Source of the DNA: an uncultured Clostridia bacterium
GTDB lineage: Bacteria > Bacillota > Clostridia > Oscillospirales > CAG-272
Length of the DNA stretch: 6,292 nucleotides
Assembly: GCA_937894775.1 (NCBI GenBank)
Contig: CALAXC010000076.1
Location: 1-6,292, forward strand
Reading direction: 5' to 3'
Shown here one piece after another: positions 1-6,182 of the stretch. Position 1 is the first letter of the stretch. The number at the start of each line of letters is the position of its first letter. The notes under the pieces are model-generated. The model ran no database searches and had not been told where the DNA came from. It worked only from the letters and a program-made list of their open reading frames with translations. Both the position numbers and the translations under genes were made by a program.

Positions 1-8
1 CGCTCGGC

Positions 9-135
9 ACTTTTTCGTCTGCGTCATCCTGAGCGCAGTCGAACTCCGAACGCAGAGAGGAGCAAACGGAGCGCAGTGACGTTTGGGATCTAAGACGAAA
101 AAGTTCTACTCCGCTTCGCTCCGCTCAGGATGACG
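9..135. repeat. REP-like intergenic element with two crossing inverted repeats
   Basis: This non-coding block contains two perfect inverted repeats. One is 12 bp (9-20 with 93-104, ACTTTTTCGTCT and its complement). The other is 14 bp (22-35 with 122-135, CGTCATCCTGAGCG and its complement). The arms cross, so both cannot form as simple nested hairpins at the same time. A 9-bp direct repeat GAGCGCAGT lies at 31-39 and 69-77, and a smaller 6-bp stem pairs 63-68 with 80-85. Ends of the type GTCATCCTGAGCG are common in dispersed intergenic repeats of many bacteria. I see no open reading frame or RNA gene here. Function unknown. Confidence 0.7.
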
Positions 136-152
136 GATAAAGTTGGGGGCAG

Positions 153-251
153 CGCACACACATAGCTCTACCAAACAATGCTATCGGGCACTGTGTACAT
201 CTCGCAAGCATCGATCAAGAAAAGTTTTCGTCCACCTTTTTCAAAAGGTGG
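153..251. repeat. Dispersed ~100-bp repeat, copy 1 (upstream)
   Basis: This copy matches the segment at 6176-6272 in the same orientation. From CCAAACAATG onward (171-251 against 6192-6272) 69 of 81 positions agree without gaps, and the last 31 bp (221-251 against 6242-6272) are identical. Before position 171 the match is weaker and needs a 2-bp gap. It contains a degenerate version of the hairpin that is well paired in copy 2 (arms 162-172 and 182-192 here) and ends with a perfect 9-bp stem. No coding potential is seen. It may be a MITE-like or REP-like element, or a repeated RNA; the sequence alone does not decide. Confidence 0.8.
232..251. repeat. Perfect 9-bp stem-loop at the end of repeat copy 1
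   Basis: CCACCTTTT (232-240) pairs perfectly with AAAAGGTGG (243-251) across a 2-nt TC centre. No T-tract follows, so it is not a convincing intrinsic terminator on the + strand. It is identical to 6253-6272. Confidence 0.75.
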
Positions 252-253
252 GG

Positions 254-301
254 AAGTTCTCCTTTAACTTAGGGATACATAATATACTCTAAGGAGAACT
301 T
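254..301 (+). promoter_or_regulatory. Inverted repeat covering the ribosome binding site of the acyltransferase gene
   Basis: AAGTTCTCCTT (254-264) is the exact reverse complement of AAGGAGAACTT (291-301), with a 26-nt AT-rich spacer. The right arm contains the Shine-Dalgarno AAGGAG (291-296), five bases before the ATG at 302. In RNA the 11-bp stem would bury the ribosome binding site. The spacer holds -10-like strings (TATACT 283-288, CATAAT 278-283) but no -35 at a proper distance, so I do not call a promoter here. It could be a translational switch or a DNA operator. The pairing is seen; the role is inferred. Confidence 0.5.
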
Positions 302-1687
302 ATGCTCTTTTCTTCGCTTGAATTTATATTTCTGTTTTTACCGATAACACTTGCGATTTACTATCTTTCTCCGCAAAAATTCAGAAATTTTATAATTTTT
401 ATTTCGGGGATAGTCTTTTACGCATTTGGCGAAATAAAACTCTTGCCGATCCTTTTGCTTACCGTTTTCGTAAGCTTTGCTTTTGGATTTTTTATTGAAA
501 AGTCAAAAGAAAAGGGGCAGAAAAGGCTTTCTAAGGTGTTGCTTTTCTTGGCAATATCTTTTGATCTTCTTTTGCTTGGATATTTTAAATATTTTGACGT
601 GCTGCAGAGCTTTATTTTTCGACGGGAGCTTATCGGTATCCTTTTGCCGATAGGAATATCCTTTTATACTTTTCAGGCGATCTCTTATCTTGCCGACGTT
701 TATAAGGGTGAGGTGAAAGCCTCGAGAAATATAATCGATTTTTCGGCTTATATCGTTCTTTTTCCTCAGCTTATCGCAGGTCCTATCGTAAAATACAGCG
801 ATATAGAGCAACAGCTCAAAAACAGAAGCTTTTCGCTTTCTCTTTTTGTTTGCGGTCTGCGCACGTTTATTGCGGGACTTGTCAAAAAAGTTGTACTTGC
901 AAACGGTGCGGGCGCACTTTTGCAGTCTTTGGATCAAACACCGAGTTATTTAGGCGCTTTGTTTACTGTGTTTTTCTTTGGAATGCAGATATATTTTGAT
1001 TTTTCGGGTTATTCCGATATGGCGGTCGGACTCGGAAGAATGCTCGGATTTGAATTCGTACAGAATTTCAATTATCCTTATACCTCAAAAAGTGTGGGCG
1101 AATTCTGGAGAAGATGGCATATTTCTCTTTCTTCGTTTTTTAAAGAATACGTCTATATTCCGCTTGGCGGAAGCAGATGCGGTAAAATAAGAACCGTGAT
1201 AAATCTTTGTATAGTATGGGCGCTTACGGGAATATGGCACGGCGCTACCGTGAACTTTCTTTTATGGGGTGTTTATTTTGCGGTTTTGCTGATAGGTGAA
1301 AAGTTTGTTTTTGGCGGTGCTTTGGAAAAAGCGAACCGAGTTGTCAAAAGAATATATGCTTTATTCTTTATCTTTATAGGCTGGCTTATATTTGCGTGCG
1401 ACGGAGCGACACTCGGTTTTTCGCAGGGAATGAGTATTTTTTCGAGAATAATTTTTCCCGTAAATACTTTGTTTGCAACCCGTGAGGAGCTCTATATTCT
1501 TGCGGGAGCTATTCCGTTTATCGCTATATTGATAATAGGTTCAACATCTTTGCCGAGAAAAATATATCTTTCGGTAAAGGAAAAAATAAAATTTATCGAG
1601 AGTCTTTTGCCGATTTGCGGATTTGTTCTCTCGGTTGCTTATTGTGTAAGCTCGGGATATAACCCGTTTTTATATTTCAGATTTTAA
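302..1687 (+). CDS. MBOAT-family membrane O-acyltransferase (AlgI/DltB/PatA-like)
   Basis: This polytopic membrane protein of 461 aa is of normal length for bacterial AlgI-type MBOAT enzymes, which move acyl groups (often acetyl) across the membrane onto cell-surface polymers. It opens with the family's hydrophobic start (MLFSSLEFIFLFLPI). It then has LLPIGISFYTFQAISY near 114-129, QIYFDFSGYSDMA (229-241), FWRRWHISLS (268-277, with H273) and the invariant GIWHGA (310-315), in which H313 is the presumed catalytic histidine. The ATG at 302 has AAGGAG five bases upstream, but that site lies in an inverted repeat. AlgI-type enzymes usually work with an SGNH or AlgX/AlgJ-like partner encoded beside them. 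None is present: the next gene, 18 nt on, is a metal transporter. The polymer it acylates cannot be told; peptidoglycan, teichoic acid or an exopolysaccharide are all possible. Confidence 0.93.
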   Translation: MLFSSLEFIFLFLPITLAIYYLSPQKFRNFIIFISGIVFYAFGEIKLLPILLLTVFVSFAFGFFIEKSKEKGQKRLSKVLLFLAISFDLLLLGYFKYFDVLQSFIFRRELIGILLPIGISFYTFQAISYLADVYKGEVKASRNIIDFSAYIVLFPQLIAGPIVKYSDIEQQLKNRSFSLSLFVCGLRTFIAGLVKKVVLANGAGALLQSLDQTPSYLGALFTVFFFGMQIYFDFSGYSDMAVGLGRMLGFEFVQNFNYPYTSKSVGEFWRRWHISLSSFFKEYVYIPLGGSRCGKIRTVINLCIVWALTGIWHGATVNFLLWGVYFAVLLIGEKFVFGGALEKANRVVKRIYALFFIFIGWLIFACDGATLGFSQGMSIFSRIIFPVNTLFATREELYILAGAIPFIAILIIGSTSLPRKIYLSVKEKIKFIESLLPICGFVLSVAYCVSSGYNPFLYFRF

Positions 1688-1705
1688 ATTTAAGGAATAC
1701 GTGAT

Positions 1706-2866
1706 ATGACAGATTTTATTTTAAAGCTATTCGTAAAAAATTATCAGAATACGAAAGATCCTAAGGTTCGTCAGGCTTGCGGAAGTCTTGTCGCAATAAT
1801 AGGGATCGCTGTAAACATTCTGCTTGCGGGCATAAAGCTCGTTGCGGGAGTTCTCAGCGGAGCTATCTCTATAACAGCCGATGCGGTGAATAATATTTCA
1901 GATGCGGGCTCGCAGGTGGTTTCGCTCATTACCTTCAGAATTTCGGGAAAACCCGCCGACAGAGAACATCCTTTCGGCTATGCCCGTATAGAATACGTTG
2001 CATCGATGATAGTTTCTTTCCTTATACTTTTTGTGTCGATAACGCTTTTTAGTGAATCGGTAAAGCAGATAATTACCCCTGAGGAAACCAATTACAGCAT
2101 AATTGTAATGGTCATACTTGCAATATCGGTGTTAGCTAAGCTCTGGCTCTTTTTCTTTGGACGCTCTGCAGGAAAAAAGCTGAATTCCGACGTAATACGC
2201 GCATCGGCTACCGATAGCCTTTCCGATGCCTGCGCTACCTTTGCGGTTCTTGTGTCGGCTATAATAGGCAGACTTTCGGGCTTTGCTATAGACGGCTATA
2301 TGGGTGTTATCGTTGCGGTGTTTATCTTTGTTGCGGGAATTAAAGTCCTTAATGAAACCAAGAATTCTATTCTCGGTTCGGCTCCCGAGCCTGAGGTGGT
2401 CGACGGAATACGCAATATTGCGCTTGAATATGAGGACGTTCTCGGTATTCATGATATGGTCGTTCATAATTACGGACCGGGTAATACGATATGCTCTTTC
2501 CACGCAGAGGTTGACGGAAAGGCAGATGTTTTCAAAACGCATGACTGTATAGATAATATCGAGCGCAGACTATATTCCGAGCTTGGAATTCGCGCTACGA
2601 TACATATGGATCCTATCGTTACCGATGATGAATTGGTAAGCGCGCTCAGAATTCGTGTTGCTGAGGCGGTAAAAGAAATCGATGAAAGACTTACTATTCA
2701 CGATTTTCGTTACGTTGTGGGTGTAACTCATTCAAATCTTATTTTTGATGTTACCGTTCCTTTTGAAATAAAAGAAACAAATGATAGAATAAAAGAGCTT
2801 ATCAGCGATAAAATTGCCGAGCTTGATCCGAATTATTTTGCGGTGATAACGGTTGATAGAGAGTAA
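1706..2866 (+). CDS. Cation diffusion facilitator (CDF) metal exporter, probable Mn2+ type, with duplicated C-terminal domain
   Basis: The protein is a proton-coupled divalent-metal exporter of the inner membrane, 386 aa, against about 300 aa for YiiP-like members. A membrane domain spans about residues 25-215. The metal-site pattern is N62xxxD66 in TM2 (ADAVNNISDA) and D170xxxD174 in TM5 (ATDSLSDA). HPFGYARIEY (88-97) is a strong family signature. Zinc CDFs usually carry HxxxD in TM5, whereas DxxxD is typical of the manganese clade, so Mn2+ is the best guess. A cytoplasmic ZT_dimer-like domain covers about 220-302 (GIHDMVVHNYGPG). A second segment, 303-386, repeats the pattern (TIHDFRYVVGVTHSN) and looks like a duplicated copy. 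The start at 1706 has AAGGA nine bases upstream, and the gene follows the acyltransferase by 18 nt, so the two are likely cotranscribed. Confidence 0.93.
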   Translation: MTDFILKLFVKNYQNTKDPKVRQACGSLVAIIGIAVNILLAGIKLVAGVLSGAISITADAVNNISDAGSQVVSLITFRISGKPADREHPFGYARIEYVASMIVSFLILFVSITLFSESVKQIITPEETNYSIIVMVILAISVLAKLWLFFFGRSAGKKLNSDVIRASATDSLSDACATFAVLVSAIIGRLSGFAIDGYMGVIVAVFIFVAGIKVLNETKNSILGSAPEPEVVDGIRNIALEYEDVLGIHDMVVHNYGPGNTICSFHAEVDGKADVFKTHDCIDNIERRLYSELGIRATIHMDPIVTDDELVSALRIRVAEAVKEIDERLTIHDFRYVVGVTHSNLIFDVTVPFEIKETNDRIKELISDKIAELDPNYFAVITVDRE

Positions 2867-2930
2867 AATGCGTGTGTAGAAAAAGTATCAGCCTATCAAT
2901 TTTGAAAATATAATAAAAGAATAAAAAAAG

Positions 2931-2962
2931 TGTAAGATTTCAGCTCTTTATACGAATATAAT
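2931..2962 (+). promoter_or_regulatory. Possible ECF-type promoter before the sigma-factor gene
   Basis: The 126-nt gap 2867-2992 is very AT-rich and holds no clear terminator. TGTAAG (2931-2936), a 16-bp spacer and CGAATA (2953-2958) resemble ECF promoters of the TGTAAC-N16-CGTC kind, which would allow the sigma factor to activate its own operon. A housekeeping -10 TATAAT overlaps it (2957-2962) but lacks a good -35 at 16-18 bp. Another TATAAT at 2909-2914 also lacks one. The motif is seen; autoregulation is inferred. Confidence 0.4.
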
Positions 2963-2992
2963 AGTGAAGCAATTTAAAAGTGAGGTGAAATT

Positions 2993-3568
2993 ATGGAGGA
3001 CAGTAAGCTACTTCAATTACTACATAAGGATTCAAGTGCAGGAATGGAAAAACTAATGGATCAGTATGCAGGACTTGTTTATGCAGTTGTTAAGGGTAAG
3101 CTTTCTGAATCTTTCTGCGTTTCAACCGATATTGAAGATTGTGTGGCAGACATATTTTGCGAGTTTTATGCAAATATTGAAAAATATGATTTAAGTATTT
3201 CAAGTATTAAATCTTATCTTTGTGTTTTGGCTCGTTATAAGGCAACCGATGTGCTGCGAAAGCGCGGCAGACAATGTTGTGTTTCGCTTGATGATGGGGA
3301 TAGTCTGCTTCAAATTGCTGATGAGTTTACTGTAGAGGGTGATTTTCTGGAGGATGAGCTTCGACGTGAGGTGCTTAACGCTATAAAGCTGTTTGGCGAG
3401 CCCGATTCAAGTATCATTATACGAAAGTATTATTTCGGTGAGTCCTCCAAGGAGATCGCGGACGCGTTGAAGATGACTGTATCCAACGTAGATACGCGTA
3501 CATGCAGGGCTTTGAATAAATTGCGAAAAATGTTTGGAGGTAAAGAGGATGAAAAAGAATTTGAATGA
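2993..3568 (+). CDS. ECF-type RNA polymerase sigma factor (sigma-70 family)
   Basis: This protein of 191 aa has the two-domain layout of group 4 (ECF) sigma factors. Region 2 covers about residues 15-93, including the DCVADIFCEFYANIEKYD core-binding helix (49-66) and a basic SYLCVLARYKATDVLRKR stretch (74-91) that would melt and read the -10 element. After an acidic linker (about 95-125) region 4 covers about 126-180, with a helix-turn-helix at 151-178 (SSKEIADALKMTVSNVDTR) that would read the -35. The ATG at 2993 has GAGGTGA (2982-2988) upstream. Its last 20 nt overlap the next gene, a membrane protein, which is the usual layout for a sigma factor and its anti-sigma partner. It would redirect transcription when released. 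The signal and regulon are unknown. I cannot place it in a numbered ECF group. Confidence 0.9.
   Translation: MEDSKLLQLLHKDSSAGMEKLMDQYAGLVYAVVKGKLSESFCVSTDIEDCVADIFCEFYANIEKYDLSISSIKSYLCVLARYKATDVLRKRGRQCCVSLDDGDSLLQIADEFTVEGDFLEDELRREVLNAIKLFGEPDSSIIIRKYYFGESSKEIADALKMTVSNVDTRTCRALNKLRKMFGGKEDEKEFE
3536..3540 (+). promoter_or_regulatory. Ribosome binding site that fixes the anti-sigma start
   Basis: GGAGG lies eight bases before the ATG at 3549, inside the end of the sigma-factor gene. An in-frame TTG at 3534 would extend the protein by five residues, but it overlaps this Shine-Dalgarno, so ATG 3549 is the likely start. The 20-nt overlap suggests translational coupling of the two genes. 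Confidence 0.8.
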
Positions 3569-4853
3569 TTTTTTTAATGAAGCAACGCCGCAGGAACTCG
3601 ATCAGTTTTCAGATGAGTTGAATGCCCCTAAACTTCCTGACGAGGTGCTTGGTTCCATAAAGAACAAAGTTTATGTTAAGACAAATTTGACGAAAGAAAA
3701 GAAAAATAAAAGAAGCTTATGGCTTCGTTTCGGTGTGATTGCAGCATGTCTTGTAATGATATTGGGCGTATTTATTTTTGCATTGATATTACGAGAAAAC
3801 AATTCCGAAATCCTTTCGGATAACGATACCGATGCGGACGTGAAAACCGAAAACTCGGACAATTCCGACAATGCCGATAATACCGACGTTAATTTGTCTC
3901 CGGAAAGTACGTTTTTTGATTCGCTCGATAAGGTGAATTTTTACGGTGGCCTAAAGGTGATTGCCGAGTCTACCGCAAAAAATATGTCAGCTAACAATAT
4001 TAACGTATCGCGTGCATTGAGTCTTTCTTATGGTGATAAAAATTATACTCGCGTAATGAAATCGACTGAGACCGATTCACGAGATAGAGGCACTTCACAA
4101 GTTACGGATATTTATACCTCTCAAGTAAAGGATACTGATAATAAATCTAGCTACGATCGCGGTTGGGACGTATCAAGGTATAATATGACTATTACTACTG
4201 CGATATATTTTAAAATAAACGTCACAGAAAACGATACTTTGCTCGCTTTAAAAATAGGAACGGGAGAAGCAGAGGTAATAGTTACCGATCTTTGCATTGG
4301 TATAAATCCGCATGCTATGATAACATTTAAGAACGGTGATAAATATTTTTCCTGCCTCTCGCAAATGTCCGATTTGAAGAGTCAAGAAAATAGGTTTGGA
4401 TCTCATCTTCAAATCGATGGTTTTAAAATGGTTAAGAATCGAGTAGATGAAATGACGACGTTTTTTAATTTTGTTTTGAATGATGATAAAACAGAGATAG
4501 AGTCTTTTAGTTGGACTCATTATAATAAAATTCCATCTGAAGCAATTTTGCACGATATAGAGTTTTTGCCCGAAACGGTGTTCGTTTCTTATAGTATTTA
4601 TAAATTTACGCTCAAAGAACTTTATGCGTATTGGAAGGGCAAGGATTCTAATGCAGAAACACCAAAACGTGAAACGTCGAACGCAGAAACGTCTAAGTCG
4701 GAAACGGCTAAAGTTGAAGAGTCCGAAACCGAATCAACGGATTTTCCTTTTGTTCCTGTAGAACCTTGCGATGATGAAGTAATGAGTTGCGATTTGATTA
4801 TAGAAAGGATTACTTATGAAAAAAACAGTAATAGGACTTACACCGCAAGGTGA
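3549..4853 (+). CDS. Probable membrane anti-sigma factor with unrecognised extracellular domain
   Basis: The protein has 434 aa. Residues 1-54 are cytoplasmic, with an acidic helix (NDFFNEATPQELDQFSDEL) and LPDEVLGSIKNKVYVK, followed by a lysine-rich stretch. One transmembrane helix spans about 61-81. A D/N/T-rich linker (83-115) includes NSDNSDNADNTD. The ectodomain, about 116-363, is one I do not recognise. A Glu/Thr/Ser-rich repeat tail (367-397) precedes the C-terminus. Four cysteines lie outside (249, 269, 407, 414). There is no HxxxCxxC zinc motif of the ZAS anti-sigma class. The anti-sigma role rests on the overlap with the sigma gene and on the topology: a small N-terminal cytoplasmic region to hold the sigma factor and an outer sensor. 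The last 38 nt overlap the amidotransferase gene, an unusually long overlap, so the final dozen residues may be a recent extension. It could instead be an unrelated surface protein. Confidence 0.7.
   Translation: MKKNLNDFFNEATPQELDQFSDELNAPKLPDEVLGSIKNKVYVKTNLTKEKKNKRSLWLRFGVIAACLVMILGVFIFALILRENNSEILSDNDTDADVKTENSDNSDNADNTDVNLSPESTFFDSLDKVNFYGGLKVIAESTAKNMSANNINVSRALSLSYGDKNYTRVMKSTETDSRDRGTSQVTDIYTSQVKDTDNKSSYDRGWDVSRYNMTITTAIYFKINVTENDTLLALKIGTGEAEVIVTDLCIGINPHAMITFKNGDKYFSCLSQMSDLKSQENRFGSHLQIDGFKMVKNRVDEMTTFFNFVLNDDKTEIESFSWTHYNKIPSEAILHDIEFLPETVFVSYSIYKFTLKELYAYWKGKDSNAETPKRETSNAETSKSETAKVEESETESTDFPFVPVEPCDDEVMSCDLIIERITYEKNSNRTYTAR
4650..4739 (+). repeat. Degenerate 30-nt (10-residue) tandem repeat in the anti-sigma tail
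   Basis: Three consecutive 30-nt units (4650-4679, 4680-4709, 4710-4739) encode NAETPKRETS, NAETSKSETA and KVEESETEST. Units 1 and 2 agree at 20 of 30 bases; the third is more diverged. The result is a Glu/Thr/Ser-rich, probably disordered tail outside the membrane, which may act as a wall spacer or a protease-sensitive segment. Confidence 0.6.
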
Positions 4854-5532
4854 CGCAAAAAAAGGTGCGTACAGAATGTCGCCCGATTTTATCAGCGGTC
4901 TTTCTGCGCTCGGTGCAATACCGATAGTTCTTCCGTCTGTTATCGATAACGACGAGCTTTTAGAAAATGCGCTTGCGCTTTGCGACGGAATCATTTTTAC
5001 GGGCGGTCCTGACGTTCGGCCTTCATTTTTCGGTGAGGAGATAGACCCTGCGTGCGGTGAGATAAGCGACGAGCGAGATGCTTTTGAGCTTAAGCTTTAT
5101 AAAACGGTTATAGATAAGGATATTCCGATACTCGGTATCTGTCGAGGCGCTCAGGTTATGAATATTGCCGCAGGCGGAAATATATATCAGGATATTTATT
5201 CGAATGCGGGGACTCGCCTTGTTCACCACACTCTCGATGGAAAGAGGGCTTTTCATAACGTAACACTTGCAGATACTTCGCTTAAAGAAATGTTTGGCTT
5301 TTCTGCGGATAGCTTTATTGCAAACAGTTATCATCATCAAAGTGTAAAGGAGCTCGGAGAGGGGTATAAGGCTATGGCTTTTTCCGATGACGGATTGATC
5401 GAGGCGATATATATGCCTGATCACCGTTTTGCGGTCGGTGTTCAATGGCATCCTGAAAAGAAATTTGAAAACGGAGATGATTCTTGGAGAATCCTTATTG
5501 ATTTTGTTGAAAGCTGTAAAAAACAAATCTGA
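4816..5532 (+). CDS. Class I glutamine amidotransferase-like hydrolase (peptidase C26, gamma-Glu-GABA hydrolase type)
   Basis: The product is a cytoplasmic enzyme of 238 aa, the usual length for the PuuD-like family that cleaves gamma-glutamyl amide bonds, such as gamma-glutamyl-GABA in putrescine breakdown. The catalytic triad is visible: nucleophile C109 in GICRGAQVMN (107-116), and H212 and E214 in GVQWHPEKK (208-216). FTGGPDVRPSFFGEE (61-75) and SYHHQSVK (171-178) are further family signatures. The ATG at 4816 has AAAGGA (4804-4809) six bases upstream. The gene begins inside the end of the anti-sigma gene, so it is probably translated with the sigma operon. No other polyamine genes are nearby, so the real substrate is open; a cell-wall gamma-glutamyl peptide is also possible. 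The family is certain, the substrate is not. Confidence 0.9.
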   Translation: MKKTVIGLTPQGDAKKGAYRMSPDFISGLSALGAIPIVLPSVIDNDELLENALALCDGIIFTGGPDVRPSFFGEEIDPACGEISDERDAFELKLYKTVIDKDIPILGICRGAQVMNIAAGGNIYQDIYSNAGTRLVHHTLDGKRAFHNVTLADTSLKEMFGFSADSFIANSYHHQSVKELGEGYKAMAFSDDGLIEAIYMPDHRFAVGVQWHPEKKFENGDDSWRILIDFVESCKKQI

Positions 5533-5544
5533 ATAAATTTTAAT

Positions 5545-5591
5545 TCCTTTGGCTAAAATAAAGATACAATTTTAACCAAAGGAGTTTTTTT
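5545..5591 (+). promoter_or_regulatory. Terminator-like hairpin that contains the rubrerythrin ribosome binding site
   Basis: TCCTTTGGCTAAAAT (5545-5559) pairs with ATTTTAACCAAAGGA (5569-5583) at 14 of 15 positions, with a single C-A mismatch and a 9-nt loop. Seven T residues (5585-5591) follow at once and end at the ATG at 5592. This is the shape of an intrinsic terminator, and could end the sigma/amidotransferase transcript. The right arm also carries AAAGGAG (5578-5584), the only ribosome binding site for rubrerythrin, at good spacing. The same DNA could therefore act as terminator, as RBS lock, or as a palindromic operator. It does not match a PerR or Fur box well. Confidence 0.6.
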
Positions 5592-6158
5592 ATGGCAAAG
5601 GATTATCAAGTGGGCATAGCGCCCGAAAAGTTAAGAGGTACCAAGACAGAGCAAAATCTTCATACTGCACTTGCGGGAGAATCGCAGGCTTATCTTCGTT
5701 ACAAATGGTTTGAGGAGAAGGCTAAAAACGACGGTTTTGTAGACGTTTCCGAGATATTTTGCGAAACGGCACATAATGAAAAAGCACATGCCGAGATATG
5801 GTTTAAATATCTTGGCGGATATTCTACTACCGAAAAAAATCTTGAAACGGCGGCAAGCGGCGAGCATTTTGAATGGAGCTCTATGTATGCTGATTTTGCG
5901 CGAGAGGCAAGGGAAGAGGGGTTTGCGGAGTTAGCTTTTCTTTTTGAGAAGGTAGCAGAGATCGAAAAGATGCATGAGGAGAGATATAATTGTTACCGTG
6001 AGCGAATACTTGACGGAAAAATGTTTTCTGACGATGACGAAAACACCAAATGGATCTGTCTTAATTGCGGAAACGTAGTTGTAGGAAAAAATCCGCCGCC
6101 AATGTGTCCTGTTTGTAAGGAAGCGCAGGGGTACTTTAAAAATTTATCTAAGGATTGA
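5592..6158 (+). CDS. rbr: Rubrerythrin, di-iron peroxidase
   Basis: The cytoplasmic protein has 188 aa and is complete and classical. It reduces hydrogen peroxide in anaerobes, with electrons reaching the di-iron site through its own rubredoxin domain. Diiron ligands can be matched to the Desulfovibrio vulgaris protein: E30 (AGES), E63 and H66 (NEKAH), E91 and E94 (GEHFE), and E125 and H128 (EKMHE). The C-terminal rubredoxin domain has C156xxC159 and C172xxC175 (WICLNCG and MCPVC). An N-terminal extension of about ten residues precedes the usual start. No partner such as PerR or superoxide reductase is in the window. The gene has its own 59-nt upstream region and is followed by a hairpin and the second flanking repeat, so it may be monocistronic. 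Regulation is probably through the hairpin that ends at its start codon. Confidence 0.96.
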   Translation: MAKDYQVGIAPEKLRGTKTEQNLHTALAGESQAYLRYKWFEEKAKNDGFVDVSEIFCETAHNEKAHAEIWFKYLGGYSTTEKNLETAASGEHFEWSSMYADFAREAREEGFAELAFLFEKVAEIEKMHEERYNCYRERILDGKMFSDDDENTKWICLNCGNVVVGKNPPPMCPVCKEAQGYFKNLSKD

Positions 6159-6182
6159 GAGGAACGATCAATCGGCGCACAT

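Noticed and set aside
232..301. Manganese (yybP-ykoY) riboswitch ahead of the acyltransferase-CDF pair
   Set aside because: A GGGGAAG string is present and the downstream CDF looks Mn-type, but the paired loops and conserved motifs of that riboswitch are not there. Only a simple inverted repeat is visible.
503..937. Long open frame on the minus strand inside the acyltransferase gene
   Set aside because: It lies wholly antisense to a clear MBOAT gene, is rich in Lys/Arg as expected of a shadow frame, and resembles no family.
3534..3548. Alternative TTG start for the anti-sigma gene, adding five residues
   Set aside because: The TTG overlaps the GGAGG that serves the ATG at 3549 and has no ribosome binding site of its own.
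4650..4739. CRISPR-like array
   Set aside because: The units are contiguous, diverged, in frame and coding. There are no spacers.
5023..5526. 167-codon open frame on the minus strand inside the amidotransferase gene
   Set aside because: It is antisense to a gene with an intact catalytic triad, with no family resemblance or ribosome binding site that I could support.
5545..5583. PerR or Fur operator before rubrerythrin
   Set aside because: The palindrome is AT-rich, but does not match the 7-1-7 TTATAAT-type box. The arms are longer and centred on a 9-nt gap.
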